Assembly (NCBI RefSeq): GCF_043290135.1
Contig: NW_027464602.1
Coordinates: forward strand, 6,331,001 to 6,395,000
Reading direction: 5' to 3'
Source: Rhipicephalus microplus
Taxonomy: Eukaryota; Arthropoda; Arachnida; Ixodida; Ixodidae
DNA: 64,000 bases
The stretch's first letter is position 1; every line of letters starts with the position of its first letter. This document shows, piece after piece, positions 11,010 through 24,086 of the stretch. The notes under the pieces are model-generated. The model ran no database searches. It worked only from the letters and a program-made list of their open reading frames with translations, and was not told the origin of the DNA. Position numbers and translations under genes: made by a program.

Positions 11010-11139
11010 CACGTGGTACACCGTCTTGTTGTATAATAACCAAGGTCGTTTACGAAATAAACTAGTTGAGAGTGCAGCGGTGTCCCTATCGTCTCTCTTT
11101 GTGTAAAACGTCGTGCGCTGCTTATTTGTAATCATGAAC
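9993..11139 (+). repeat. PLE1 inverted-repeat right arm
   Basis: Mirror of 8156-9302. The 690 bp between the arms (9303-9992) would be the loop if a transcript or single strand folded back. Confidence 0.9.
11056..11061 (+). promoter_or_regulatory. Poly(A) signal AATAAA, PLE1 plus copy
   Basis: Canonical AATAAA 47 bp after the stop codon, within acgaaataaa. The same string occurs in the PLE2 3' region, so it is conserved between two otherwise diverged elements. Confidence 0.5.
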
Positions 11140-11149
11140 TATCTCGTTA
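11138..11149. repeat. PLE1 target-site duplication, right copy
   Basis: Second copy of actatctcgtta. After it the satellite resumes as gatgacgtcg, exactly continuing the monomer broken at 8123. The first two bases (ac) also match the element tail, so the breakpoint is ambiguous by 2 bp. Confidence 0.88.
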
Positions 11150-11949
11150 GATGACGTCGTTTTTGGTAGTTTCACGACGCTACCTAGCTTAAACTAACCT
11201 AACCTAACCTAACCTTCGCACTTCTATCGTTAGAAAACGTTTTACTCGCAACTTTACAATGTTTTTTACAAGATTACGACGGTTTCATGCGCTTTCACAT
11301 TAGATATCGTAGTTGCCGACTTGTAATGTTGAAAAACACTACATCTCACTAAGTGACATTGTTTAATGCGGTTTTACGACGGTTGATATATCAACCTAAC
11401 CTAACATTCGCACTTGTATCTAAAGACGCTCAATTACACTGTTTCGTTCACAATTACGATATTTGCTTGACCTCACAGTTTCTCACCAACTTATTACAGT
11501 ACAGAACGCTGTATCTCGCTAAATGACATCGTTCTTTAAGGTTTCACGATACTTGCATGCGCTTTACCGAGAATATCACAATATAGCAGTTTCGCACTTG
11601 TAACGGTAGAACACGCAGTATTTGGCTTGTTCATGCCGTTTTGTGTGCTTTCACATTTCACCTATCGCAGTTTAATACTCGCAATAAAACAACACTATCT
11701 CGTTAGATGACGTCGTTTTTGGTGGTTTCACGACGCTACGTAGCTTAAACTAACATAACTCAACCTAACATAACCTTCGCACTTCTATCGTTAGAAAACG
11801 TTTTACTCGCTACTTTACATTGCTTTCTACAACATTACGACGGTTTCAAGCGCTTTCACATTAGATATCGCAGTTCCCAACTTGTAAAGGTGAAAAACAC
11901 TGCATCTCACTAAGTGACATTGTTTAATGCGGTTTTACGACGGTTCATA

Positions 11950-12081
11950 CCTTAACCTAACGTAACCTAACCTAACCTAACCCAACCTAACCTAACATAA
12001 CCTAACCTAACCTAACCTAACCTAACCAAACCTAACCTAACGTAACCTAACCTAACCTAACCTAACCTAACCTAACCTAAC
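11950..12081 (-). repeat. Short telomere-type array
   Basis: 132 bp, paralogue of 3181-3317 but with a single cgtaacc. Confidence 0.87.
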
Positions 12082-13302
12082 GACGTTTGCAAGCGCTTTC
12101 ACATTAGATTTCGCAGTTCCCGACTTGTAATGGTGAAAAACACTGCATCTCACTAAGTGACATTGTTTAATGCGGTTTTACGACGGTTCATATCTTAACC
12201 TAACCTAACATTCGTACTTGTATTGAAAAACGCTCTATTACACTGTTTCGGTCACAATTACGATATTTGCATAACCTCACAGTTTTTCACCAACTTATTG
12301 CAGTACAGAACGCTGTATCTCGCTAAATGACATCGTTCTTTAAGGTTTCACGATGCTTGCATGCGCTTTAACGAGAATATCACATTATAGCAGTTTCGCA
12401 CTTGTAACGGTACAACACGCAGTATCTGGCTTGTTCAAGCCGTTTTGTGTAATTTCACAACATTTCACCTATTGCAGTTTCGTACATGCAATAAAACAAC
12501 ACTATCTCGTTAGATGACGTCCTTTTTGGTGGTCTCACGACGCTACATAGCTTAAACTAACATAACTCAAGCTAACCTTCGCACTTCTATCGTTAGAAAA
12601 CGTTTTACTCGCAACTTTACAATGTTTTCTACAAGATTACGACGGTTTCATGCGCTTTCACATTAGATATCGTAGTTCCCGACTTGTAATGTTGAAAAAC
12701 ACTACATCTCACTAAGTGACATTGTTTAATGCGGTTTTACGACGGTGTATATCTCAACCTAACCTAACATTCGCACTTGTATCTTAGTACGCTCAATTAC
12801 ACTGTTTCGTTCACAATTACGATATTTGCTTGACCTCACAGTTTCTCACCAACTTATTACAGTACAGAACGCTGTATCTCGCTAAATGACATCGTTCTTT
12901 AAGGTTTCACGATACTTGCATGCGCTTTAACGAGAATATCACAATAAAGCAGTTTCGCACTTGTAACGGCACAAGACGCAGTATCTGGCTAGTTCATGCC
13001 AATTTGTTTTGCTTTCCCAATATTTCACCTATCGCAGTTTCGTACTCGCAATAAAACAACACTATCTCGTTAGATGACATCGTTTTTGGTGGCTTCACGA
13101 CGCTACCTAGCTCAAACTAACCGAACCTTCGCACTTCTATCGTTAGAAAACGTTTTATTCGCTACTTTACAATGTTTTCTACAAGATTACGACGGTTTCA
13201 TGCGCTTTCACATTAGATATCGCAGTTCCCGACTTGTAATGGTGAAAAACACAGCATCTCACTAAGTGACATTGTTTAATGCAGTTTTAGCGCGGTTCAT
13301 AT

Positions 13303-13457
13303 CTTAACCTAACCTAACCTTACCTAACCCAACCTAACCTAACCTAACCTAACCAAACCTTACCTAACATCCCTAACCTAACCTAACCTAACCTAACCTA
13401 ACCAAACCTAACCTAACCTAACCTAACGTAACCTAACCTAACCTAACCTAACCTAAC
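13303..13457 (-). repeat. Short telomere-type array, agcgcgg-entry type
   Basis: 155 bp, entered from ttttagcgcggttcatatc rather than ttacgacggttcatacc; carries the marker acatccctaacc shared with 21677, 32657 and 50115. Confidence 0.87.
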
Positions 13458-14687
13458 GACGTTTGCAAGCGCTTTCACATTAGATATCGCAGTTCCCGAC
13501 TTGTAATGGTGAAAAACACTGCATCTCACTAAGTGACATTGTTTAATGCGGTTTTACGACGGTTCATATCTTAACCTAACCTAACATTCGCACTTGTATT
13601 GAAAAACGCTCTATTACACTGTTTCGTTCACAATTACGATATTTGCATAACCTCACAGTTTTTCACCAACTTATTGCAGTACAGAACGCTGTATCTCGCT
13701 AAATGACATCGTTCTTTAAGGTTTCACGATGCTTGCATGCGCTTTAACGAGAATATCACATTATAGCAGTTTCGCACTTGTAACGGTACAACACGCAGTA
13801 TCTGGCTTGTTCAAGCCGTTTTGTGTAATTTCACAACATTTCACCTATTGCAGTTTCGTACATGCAATAAAAAAACACTATCTCGTTAGATGACGTCCTT
13901 TTTGGTGGTCTCACGACGCTACATAGCTTAAACTAACATAACTCAAGCTAACCTTCGCACTTCTATCGTTAGAAAACGTTTTACTCGCAACTTTACAATG
14001 TTTTCTACAAGATTACGACGGTTTCATGCGCTTTCACATTAGATATCGTAGTTCCCGACTTGTAATGTTGAAAAACACTACATCTCACTAAGTGACATTG
14101 TTTAATGCGGTTTTACGACGGTTCATATCTTAACCTAACCTAACATTCGCACTTGTATTAAAAACGCTCTATTACACTGTTTCGTTCACAATTAGGATAT
14201 TTGCATAACCTCACAGTTTTTCACCAACTTATTGCAGTACAGAACGCTGTATCTCGCTAAATGACATCGTTCTTTAAGGTTTCACGATGCTTGCATGCGC
14301 TTCGAGAATATCACAACATAGCAGTTTCGCACTTGTAACGGTACAACACGCAGTATTTGGCTTGTTCATGCCGTTTTGTGTGCTTTCACAACATTTCACC
14401 TATCGCAGTTTCGTACTCGCAATAAAACAACACTATCTCGTTAGATGACGTTGTTTTTGGTAGTTTCACGACGCTACCTAGCTTAAACTAACATAACTCA
14501 ACCTAACATAACCTTCGCACTTCTATCGTTAGAAAACGTTTTACTCGCTACTTTACATTGCTTTCTACAACATTACGACGGTTTCAAGCGCTTTCACATT
14601 AGATATCACAGTTCCCAACTTGTAAAGGTGAAAAACACTGCATCTCACTAAGTGACATTGTTTAATGCGGTTTTACGACGGTTCATA

Positions 14688-15353
14688 CCTTAACCTAACG
14701 TAACCTAACCTAACCTAACCTTACCTAACCTAACCTAACCTAACCTAACCCAACCCAACCCAACCTAACCTAACCTAACCTAACCTAACCTAAACTAACC
14801 TAACCCAACCTAACCTAACCTAACCTAACCCAACCCAACCCAACCCAACCTAACCTAACCTAAGCTAACCTAACCAAACCTAACCTAACCTAACTTAACC
14901 TAACCTAACGTAACCTAACCTAACCTAACCTATTCTAACGTAACCTAACCTTACCTGACCTAACCTAACCTAACGTAACCTAACCTAACCTAACATAACC
15001 TAACGTAACCTAACGTAACCTAACCTAACCTAACCTAACCTAACCTAACCCAACCTAACCCAACCCAACCCAACCCAACAACACCCAACCCAACAACACC
15101 CAACCCAACCTAACCTAAGCTAACCTTACCTAACCTAACCAAATTATCCTTACCTAACCTAACCTAACCTAACGTAACCTAACCTAACCTAACCTAACGT
15201 AACCTAACCTAACCTAACGTAACCTAACCTAACCTAACCTAACCTAACCTAACCTAACCCAACTCAACCCAACCTAAACTAATCTAACCTAACCTAACCT
15301 AACCTAACCTAACCTAACAAAACCTAACCTAACCTAACCTAACCTAACCTAAC
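14688..15353 (-). repeat. Long telomere-type array 3 (class B)
   Basis: 666 bp. The aacaacaccc block is doubled (caacacccaacccaacaac), a mark shared with arrays 4 and 5. Confidence 0.92.
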
Positions 15354-16025
15354 GACGTTTGCAAGCGCTTTCACATTAGATATCGCAGTTCCCGACTTGG
15401 AATGGTGAAAAACACTGCATCTCACTAAGTGACATTGTTTAATGCGGTTTTACGACGGTTCATATCTTAACCTAACCTAACATTCGTACTTGTATTGAAA
15501 AACGCTCTATTACACTGTTTCGTTCACAATTACGATATTTGCATAACCTCAACGTTGTGCACCAACTTATTGCAGTACAGAACGCTGTATCTCGCTAAAT
15601 GACATTGTTCTTTAAGGTTTCACGATGCTTGCATGCGCTTTAACGAGAATATCACAATATAGCAGTTTCGCACTTGTAACGGTAGAACACGCAGTATTTG
15701 GCTTGTTCATGCCGTTTTGTGTGCATTCACATTTCACCTATCGCAGTTTAATACTCGCAATAAAACAACACTATCTCGTTAGATGACGTCGTTTTTGGTG
15801 GTTTCACGACGCTACCTAGCTTAAACTAACATAACTCAACCTAACATAACCTTCGCACTTCTATCGTTAGAAAACGTTTTACTCGCTACTTTACATTGCT
15901 TTCTGGAACATTACGACGGTTTCAAGCGCTTTCACATTAGATATCGCAGTTCCCAACTTGTAAAGGTGAAAAACACTGCATCTCACTAAGTGACATTGTT
16001 TAATGCGGTTTTACGACGGTTCATA

Positions 16026-16142
16026 CCTTAACCTAACGTAACCTAACCTAACCTAACCCAACCTAACCTAACATAACCTAACCTAACCTAACCTAACCAA
16101 ACCTAACCTAACGTAACCTAACCTAACCTAACCTAACCTAAC
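16026..16142 (-). repeat. Short telomere-type array
   Basis: 117 bp, among the shortest here; duplicated at 22504-22620. Confidence 0.87.
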
Positions 16143-16803
16143 GACGTTTGCAAGCGCTTTCACATTAGATATCGCAGTTGCCGACTTGTAATGGTGAAAA
16201 ACACTGCATCTCACTTAGTGACATTGTTTAATGCGGTTTTACGACGGTTCATATCTTAACCTAACCTAACATTCGTACTTGTATTGAAAAACGCTCTATT
16301 ACACTGTCTCGTTCACAATTACGATATTTGCATAACCTCACAGTTTTTCACCAACTTATTGCAGTACAGAACGCTGTATCTCGCTAAATGACATTGTTCT
16401 TTAAGGTTTCACGATGCTTGCATGCGCTTTAACGAGAATATCACAATAAAGCAGTTTCGCACTTGTAACGGCACAAGACGCAGTATCTGGCTAGTTCATG
16501 CCATTTTGTGTGCTTTCCCAATATTTCACCTATCGCAGTTTCGTACTCGCAATAAAACAACACTATCTCGTTAGATGACATCGTTTTTGGTGGTTTCACG
16601 ACGCTACCTAGCTCAAACTAACCGAACCTTCGCACTTCTATCGTTAGAAAACGTTTTATTCGCTACTTTACAATGTTTTCTACAAGATTACGACGGTTTC
16701 ATGCGCTTTCACATTAGATATCGCAGTTCCCGACTTGTAATGGTGAAAAACACAGCATCTCACTAAGTGACATTGTTTAATGCGGTTTTAGCGCGGTTCA
16801 TAT

Positions 16804-16934
16804 CTTAACCTAACCTAACCTTACCTAACCCGACCTAACCTAACCTACCCTAACCAAACCTTACCTAACATACCCTAACCTGACCTAACCTAACCTAACC
16901 TAACCAAACCTAACCTAACCTAACCTAACCTAAC
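16804..16934 (-). repeat. Short telomere-type array, agcgcgg-entry type
   Basis: 131 bp with the markers cccgacc and acataccctaacctgacc, shared with 23282 and 30565. Confidence 0.87.
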
Positions 16935-17608
16935 GACGTTTTCAAGCGCTTTCACATTAGATATCGCAGTTCCCGACTTGTAATGGTGAAAAACACTGCA
17001 TCTCACTAAGTGACATTGTTTAATGCGGTTTTACGACGGTTCATATCTTAACCTAACCTAACATTCGCACTTGTATTAAAAACGCTCTATTACACTGTTT
17101 CGTTCACAATTAGGATATTTGCATAACCTCACAGTTTTTCACCAACTTATTGCAGTACAGAACGCTGTATCTCGCTAAATGACATCGTTCTTTAAGATTT
17201 CACGATGCTTGCATGCGCGTCAACGAGAATAACACAACATAGCAGTTTCGCACTTGTAACGGTACAACACGCAGTATTTGGCTTGTTCATTGCGTTTTGT
17301 GTGCTTTCACAACATTTCACCTATCGCAGTTTCGTACTCGCAATAAAACAACACTATCTCGTTAGATGACGTTGTTTTTGGTAGTTTCTCGACGCTACCT
17401 AGCTTAAACTAACATAACTCAACCTAACATAACCTTCGCACTTCTATCGTTAGAAAACGTTTTACTCGCTACTTTACATTGCTTTCTACAACATTACGAC
17501 GGTTTCAAGCGCTTTCACATTAGATATCACAGTTCCCAACTTGTAAAGGTGAAAAACACTGCATCTCACTAAGTGACATTGTTTAATGCGGTTTTACGAC
17601 GGTTCATA

Positions 17609-18263
17609 CCTTAACCTAACGTAACCTAACCTAACCTAACCTTACCTAACCTAACCTAACCTAACCTAACCCAACCCAACCCAACCTAACCTAACCTAAC
17701 CTAACCTAAACTAACCTAACCCAACCTAACCTAACCTAACCTAACCTAACCCAACCCAACCCAACCCAACCTAACCTAACCTAAGCTAACCTAACCAAAC
17801 CTAACCTAACCTAACTTAACCTAACCTAACCTAACCTAACCTAACCTAACCTATTCTAACGTAACCTAACCTTACCTGACCTAACCTAACCTAACGTAAC
17901 CTAACCTAACCTAACCTAACCTAACCTAACATAACCTAACGTAACCTAACCTAACCTAACCCAACCTAACCCAACCCAACCCAACCCAACAACACCCAAC
18001 CCAACAACACCCAACCCAACCTAACCTAACCTAACCTTACCTAACCTAACCAAATTATCCTTACCTAACCTAACCTAACCTACGTAACCTAACCTAACCT
18101 AACCTAACGTAACCTAACCTAACCTAACGTAACCCAACCTAACCTAACCTAACCTAACCCAACCTAACCTAACCTAACCTAACCCAACTCAACCCAACCT
18201 AACCTAATCTAACCTAACCTAACCTAACCTAACAAAACCTAACCTAACCTAACCTAACCTAAC
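17609..18263 (-). repeat. Long telomere-type array 4 (class B)
   Basis: 655 bp with the doubled aacaacaccc block and cctacgtaacc; ends aacaacggttgc rather than aacgacgg. Confidence 0.92.
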
Positions 18264-19497
18264 AACGGTTGCAAGCGCTTTCACATTAGATATCGCAGTT
18301 CCCGACTTTTAATGGTGAAAAACACTGCATCTCACTAATTTACATTGTTTAATGCGGTTTTACGACGGTTCATATCTTAACCTAACCTAACATTCGCACT
18401 TGTATCTAAAAACGCTCTATTACACTGTTTTGTTCTCAATTACGATATTTGCATAACCTCACAGTTTTTCACCAACTTATTGCAGTACAGAACGTTGTAT
18501 CTCACTAAATGACATATTTCTTTAAGGTTTCACGATGCTTGCATGCGCTTTAACGAGAATATCACAATATAGCAGTTTCGCACTTGTAACGGTAGAACAC
18601 GCAGTATTTGGCTTGTTCATGCCGTTTTGTGTGCTTTCACAACATTTCACCTATCGCAGTTTAATACTCGCTATAAAACAACACTATCTCGTTAGATGAC
18701 GTCGTTTTTGGTAGTTTCACGACGCTACCTAGCTTAAACTAACCTAACATAACCTAACCTTCGCATTTCTATCGTTAGAAAACGTTTTACTCGCAACTTT
18801 ACAATGTTTTCTACAAGATTACGACGGTTTCATGCGTTTTCACATTAGATATCGTAGTTCCCGACTTGTAATGTTGAAAAACACTACATCTCACTAAGTG
18901 ACATTGTTTAATGCGATTTTACGACGGTTGATATGTCAACCTAACCTAACATTCGCACTTGCATCTAAAGACGCTCAATTACACTGTTTCGTTCACAATT
19001 ACAATATTTGCTTGACCTCACAGTTTCTCACCAACTTATTACAGTACAGAACGCTGTATCTCGCTAAATGACATCGTTCTTTAAGGTTTCACGATACTTG
19101 CATGCGCTTTACCGAGAATGTCAAAACATAGCAGTTTCGCACTTGTAACGGTACAACACGCAGTATTTGGCTTGTTCATGCCGTTTTGTGTGCTTTCACA
19201 ACATTTTACCTATCGCAGTTTCGTACTCGCAATAAAACAACACTATCTTGTTAGATGACGTCGTTTTTGGTGGTTTCACGACGCTACCTAGCTTAAACTA
19301 ACATAACTCAACCTAACATAACCTTCGCACTTCTATCGTTAGAAAACGTTTTACTCGCTACTTTACATTGCTTTCTACAACATTACGACGGTTTCAAGCG
19401 CTTTCACATTAGATATCGCAGTTCCCAACTTGTAAAGGTGAAAAACACTGCATCTCACTAAGTGACATTGTTTATTGCGGTTTTACGACGGTTCATA

Positions 19498-19629
19498 CCT
19501 TAACCTAACGTAACCTAACCTAACCTAACCCAACCTAACCTAACATAACCTAACCTAACCTAACCTAACCTAACCAAACCTAACCTAACGTAACCTAACC
19601 TGACCTAACCTAACCTAACCTAACCTAAC
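19498..19629 (-). repeat. Short telomere-type array
   Basis: 132 bp, preceded by the variant gtttattgcgg; its marker cctgacc recurs at 25971, 35385, 40279 and 58811. Confidence 0.87.
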
Positions 19630-20839
19630 GACGTTTGCAAGCGCTTTCACATTAGATATCGCAGTTCCCGACTTGTAATGGTGAAAAACACTGCATCTCA
19701 CTAAGTGACATTGTTTAGTGCGGTTTTACGACGGTTCATATCTTAACCTAACCTAACATTCGTACTTGTATTGAAAAACGCTCTATTACACTGTTTCGTT
19801 CACAATTACGATATTTGCATAACCTCACAGTTTTTCACCAACTTATTGCAGTACAGAACGCTGTATCTCGCTAAATGACATTGTTCTTTAAGGTTTCACG
19901 ATGCTTGCATGCGCTTTAACGAGAATATCACAATATAGCAGTTTCGCACTTGTAACGGTAGAACACGCAGTATTTGGCTTGTTCATGCCGTTTTGTGTGC
20001 TTTCACAACATTTCACCTATCGCAGTTTAATACTCGCAATAAAACAACACTATCTCGTTAGATGACATCGTTTTTGGTGGTTTCACGACGCTACCTAGCT
20101 CAAACTAACCGAACCTTCGCACTTCTATCGTTAGAAAACGTTTTATTCGCTACTTTACAATGTTTTCTACAAGATTACGACGGTTTCATGCGCTTTCACA
20201 TTAGATATCGCAGTTCCCGACTTGTAATGGTGAAAAACACAGCATCTCACTAAGTGACATTGTTTAGTGCGGTTTTACGACGGTTCATATCTTAACCTAA
20301 CCTAACATTCGTACTTGTATTGAAAAACGCTCTATTACACTGTTTCGTTCACAATTACGATATTTGCATAACCTCACAGTTTTTCACCAACTTATTACAG
20401 TACAGAACGCTGTATCTCGCTAAATGACATCGTTCTTTAAGGTTTCACGATACTTGCATGCGCTTTACCGAGAATGTCACAACATAGCAGTTTCGCACTT
20501 GTAACGGTACAACACGCAGTATTTGGCTTGTTCATGCCGTTTTGTGTGCTTTCACAACATTTCACCTATCGCAGTTTCGTACTCGCAATAAAACAACACT
20601 ATCTCGTTAGATGACATCGTTTTTGGTGGTTTCACGACGCTACCTAGCTCAAACTAACCGAACCTTCGCACTTCTATCGTTAGAAAACGTTTTATTCGCT
20701 ACTTTACAATGTTTTCTACAAGATTACGACGGTTTCATGCGCTTTCACATTAGATATCGCAGTTCCCGACTTGTAATGGTGAAAAACACAGCATCTCACT
20801 AAGTGACATTGTTTAATGCGGTTTTAGCGCGGTTCATAT

Positions 20840-21015
20840 CTTAACCTAACCTAACCTTACCTAACCCAACCTAACCTAACCTAACCTAACCAAACCTTAC
20901 CTAACATAACCTAACCTAACCTAACCTAACCTAACCTAACCTAACCAAACCTAACCTGACCTAACCTAACGAAACCTAACCTAACCTAACCTAACCAAAC
21001 CTAACCTAACCTAAC
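20840..21015 (-). repeat. Short telomere-type array, agcgcgg-entry type, longest
   Basis: 176 bp with cctgacc and an unusual cgaaacc unit. Confidence 0.87.
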
Positions 21016-21676
21016 GACGTTTGCAAGCGCTTTCACATTAGATATCGCAGTTCCCAACTTGTAAAGGTGAAAAACACTGCATCTCACTAAGTGACATTGT
21101 TTAATGCGGTTTTACGACGGTGTATATCTCAACCTAACCTAACATTCGCACTTGTATCTAAGTACGCTCAATTACACTGTTTCGTTCACAATTACGATAT
21201 TTGCTTGACCTCACAGTTTCTCACCAACTTATTACAGTACAGAACGCTGTATCTCGCTAAATGACATCGTTCTTTAAGGTTTCACGATACTTGCATGCGC
21301 TTTAACGAGAATATCACAATAAAGCAGTTTCGCACTTGTAACGGCACAAGACGCAGTATCTGGCTAGTTCATGCCATTTTGTGTGCTTTCCCAATATTTC
21401 ACCTATCGCAGTTTCGTACTCGCAATAAAACAACACTATCTCGTTAGATGACATCGTTTTTGGTGGCTTCACGACGCTACCTAGCTCAAACTAACCGAAC
21501 CTTCGCACTTCTATCGTTAGAAAACGTTTTATTCGCTACTTTACAATGTTTTCTACAAGATTACGACGGTTTCATGCGCTTTCACATTAGATATCGCAGT
21601 TCCCGACTTGTAATGGTGAAAAACACAGCATCTCACTAAGTGACATTGTTTAATGCAGTTTTAGCGCGGTTCATAT

Positions 21677-21831
21677 CTTAACCTAACCTAACCTTACCTA
21701 ACCCAACCTAACCTAACCTAACCTAACCAAACCTTACCTAACATCCCTAACCTAACCTAACCTAACCTAACCTAACCAAACCTAACCTAACCTAACCTAA
21801 CGTAACCTAACCTAACCTAACCTAACCTAAC
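21677..21831 (-). repeat. Short telomere-type array, agcgcgg-entry type
   Basis: 155 bp, acatccc marker; copy of 13303-13457. Confidence 0.87.
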
Positions 21832-22503
21832 GACGTTTGCAAGCGCTTTCACATTAGATATCGCAGTTCCCGACTTGTAATGGTGAAAAACACTGCATCT
21901 CACTAAGTGACATTGTTTAATGCGATTTTACGACGGTTCATATCTTAACCTAACCTAACATTCGCACTTGCATTAAAAAACGCTCTATTACACTGTTTCG
22001 TTCACAATTAGGATATTTGCATACCCTCACAGTTTTTCACCAACTTATTGCAGTACAGAACGCTGTATCTCGCTAAATGACATTGTTCTTTAAGGTTTCA
22101 CGATGCTTGCATGCGCTTTAACGAGAATATCACAATATAGCAGTTTCGCACTTGTAACGGTAGAACACGCAGTATTTGGCTTGTTCATGCCGTTTTGTGT
22201 GCATTCACATTTCACCTATCGCAGTTTATTACTCGCAATAAAACAACACTATCTCGTTAGATGACGTCGTTTTTGGTGGTTTCACGACGCTACCTAGCTT
22301 AAACTAACATAACTCAACCTAACATAACCTTCGCACTTCTATCGTTAGAAAACGTTTTACTCGCTACTTTACATTGCTTTCTGGAACATTACGACGGTTT
22401 CAAGCGCTTTCACATTAGATATCGCAGTTCCCAACTTGTAAAGGTGAAAAACACTGCATCTCACTAAGTGACATTGTTTAATGCGGTTTTACGACGGTTC
22501 ATA

Positions 22504-22620
22504 CCTTAACCTAACGTAACCTAACCTAACCTAACCCAACCTAACCTAACATAACCTAACCTAACCTAACCTAACCAAACCTAACCTAACGTAACCTAAC
22601 CTAACCTAACCTAACCTAAC
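22504..22620 (-). repeat. Short telomere-type array
   Basis: 117-bp copy of 16026-16142, offset 6478. Confidence 0.87.
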
Positions 22621-23281
22621 GACGTTTGCAAGCGCTTTCACATTAGATATCGCAGTTGCCGACTTGTAATGGTGAAAAACACTGCATCTCACTTAGTGAC
22701 ATTGTTTAATGCGGTTTTACGACGGTTCATATCTTAACCTAACCTAACATTCGTACTTGTATTGAAAAACGCTCTATTACACTGTCTCGTTCACAATTAC
22801 GATATTTGCATAACCTCACAGTTTTTCACCAACTTATTGCAGTACAGAACGCTGTATATCGCTAAATGACATTGTTCTTTAAGGTTTCACGATGCTTGCA
22901 TGCGCTTTAACGAGAATATCACAATAAAGCAGTTTCGCACTTGTAACGGCACAAGACGCAGTATCTGGCTAGTTCATGCCATTTTGTGTGCTTTCCCAAT
23001 ATTTCACCTATCGCAGTTTCGTACTCGCAATAAAACAACACTATCTCGTTAGATGACATCGTTTTTGGTGGTTTCACGACGCTACCTAGCTCAAACTAAC
23101 CGAACCTTCGCACTTCTATCGTTAGAAAACGTTTTATTCGCTACTTTACAATGTTTTCTACAAGATTACGACGGTTTCATGCGCTTTCACATTAGATATC
23201 GCAGTTCCCGACTTGTAATGGTGAAAAACACAGCATCTCACTAAGTGACATTGTTTAATGCGGTTTTAGCGCGGTTCATAT

Positions 23282-23412
23282 CTTAACCTAACCTAACCTT
23301 ACCTAACCCGACCTAACCTAACCTACCCTAACCAAACCTTACCTAACATACCCTAACCTGACCTAACCTAACCTAACCTAACCAAACCTAACCTAACCTA
23401 ACCTAACCTAAC
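23282..23412 (-). repeat. Short telomere-type array, agcgcgg-entry type
   Basis: 131-bp copy of 16804-16934, with acataccctaacctgacc. Confidence 0.87.
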
Positions 23413-24086
23413 GACGTTTTCAAGCGCTTTCACATTAGATATCGCAGTTCCCGACTTGTAATGGTGAAAAACACTGCATCTCACTAAGTGACATTGTTTA
23501 ATGCGGTTTTACGACGGTTCATATCTTAACCTAACCTAACATTCGCACTTGTATTAAAAACGCTCTATTACACTGTTTCGTTCACAATTAGGATATTTGC
23601 ATAACCTCACAGTTTTTCACCAACTTATTGCAGTGCAGAACGCTGTATCTCGCTAAATGACATCGTTCTTTAAGATTTCACGATGCTTGCATGCGCTTCA
23701 ACGAGAATATCACAACATAGCAGTTTCGCACTTGTAACGGTACAACACGCAGTATTTGGCTTGTTCATTGCGTTTTGTTTGCTTTCAAAACATTTCACCT
23801 ATCGCAGTTTCGTACTCGCAATAAAACAACACTATCTCGTTAGATGACGTTGTTTTTGGTAGTTTCTCGACGCTACCTAGCTTAGACTAACATAACTCAA
23901 CCTAACATAACCTTCGCACTTCTATCGTTAGAAAACGTTTTACTCGCTACTTTACATTGCTTTCTACAACATTACGACGGTTTCAAGCGCTTTCACATTA
24001 GATATCGCAGTTCCCAACTTGTAAAGGTGAAAAACACTGCATCTCACTAAGTGACATTGTTTAATGCGGTTTTACGACGGTTCATA

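Larger units (their letters stand above)
8124..11137 (+). mobile_element. PLE1: Penelope-like retroelement, head-to-head inverted double copy
   Basis: A 3014-bp insertion interrupts a satellite monomer and is bounded by a 12-bp direct repeat. It consists of a minus-strand copy (8124-9302) and a plus-strand copy (9303-11137) joined by their 5' sides, with both 3' ends outward. The arms 8156-9302 and 9993-11139 (the last 2 bp overlap the TSD) are perfect mirror images in every stretch I compared, including the 3' untranslated part; the equal 1147-bp length shows no net indel. The spacer 9303-9992 is present only in the plus copy. The encoded protein has Penelope-type reverse transcriptase motifs followed by a GIY-YIG nuclease, which defines the family. 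Inverted, 5'-truncated partner copies are a known habit of Penelope elements. Recent insertion is inferred from open frames, a clean TSD and arm identity. Confidence 0.9.
11138..14687. repeat. Satellite tract 3, right of PLE1
   Basis: Resumes the interrupted monomer. Through about 12575 it corresponds to 2366-3810. Interrupted by short arrays at 11950 and 13303. The 63-codon frame at 13074-13265 is satellite sequence. Confidence 0.88.
15354..17608. repeat. Satellite tract 4
   Basis: Left part of the 6.48-kb duplication; shares gcattcacatttcacc (15723) and ctggaacattacgac (15904) with tract 5 at +6478. Contains aacgttgtgcacc near 15549, where other monomers have acagtttttcacc. Confidence 0.88.
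18264..24086. repeat. Satellite tract 5
   Basis: Holds five short arrays. Two neighbouring monomers at 20062 and 20611 repeat directly at about 549 bp. The right part (from about 22.04 kb) is the second copy of the 6.48-kb duplication. The 63-codon frames at 20062, 20611, 21448 and 23053 are satellite sequence. Confidence 0.88.

Noticed and set aside
8124..11137. Palindrome as a sequencing fold-back artefact
   Set aside because: There is a TSD, a unique spacer, a tail on one side only, and the same architecture in a second family with real arm differences. All of this argues against an artefact, though raw reads would settle it.
13074..13265. 63-codon frames repeated at 13074, 16575, 20062, 20611, 21448, 23053, 30337, 32428, 49886 and 59936
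   Set aside because: They lie wholly in satellite monomers of one subtype, where gatgacatcg creates an ATG. Their sameness reflects repeat identity, and other monomers lack the frame. No domain or start context supports a protein.
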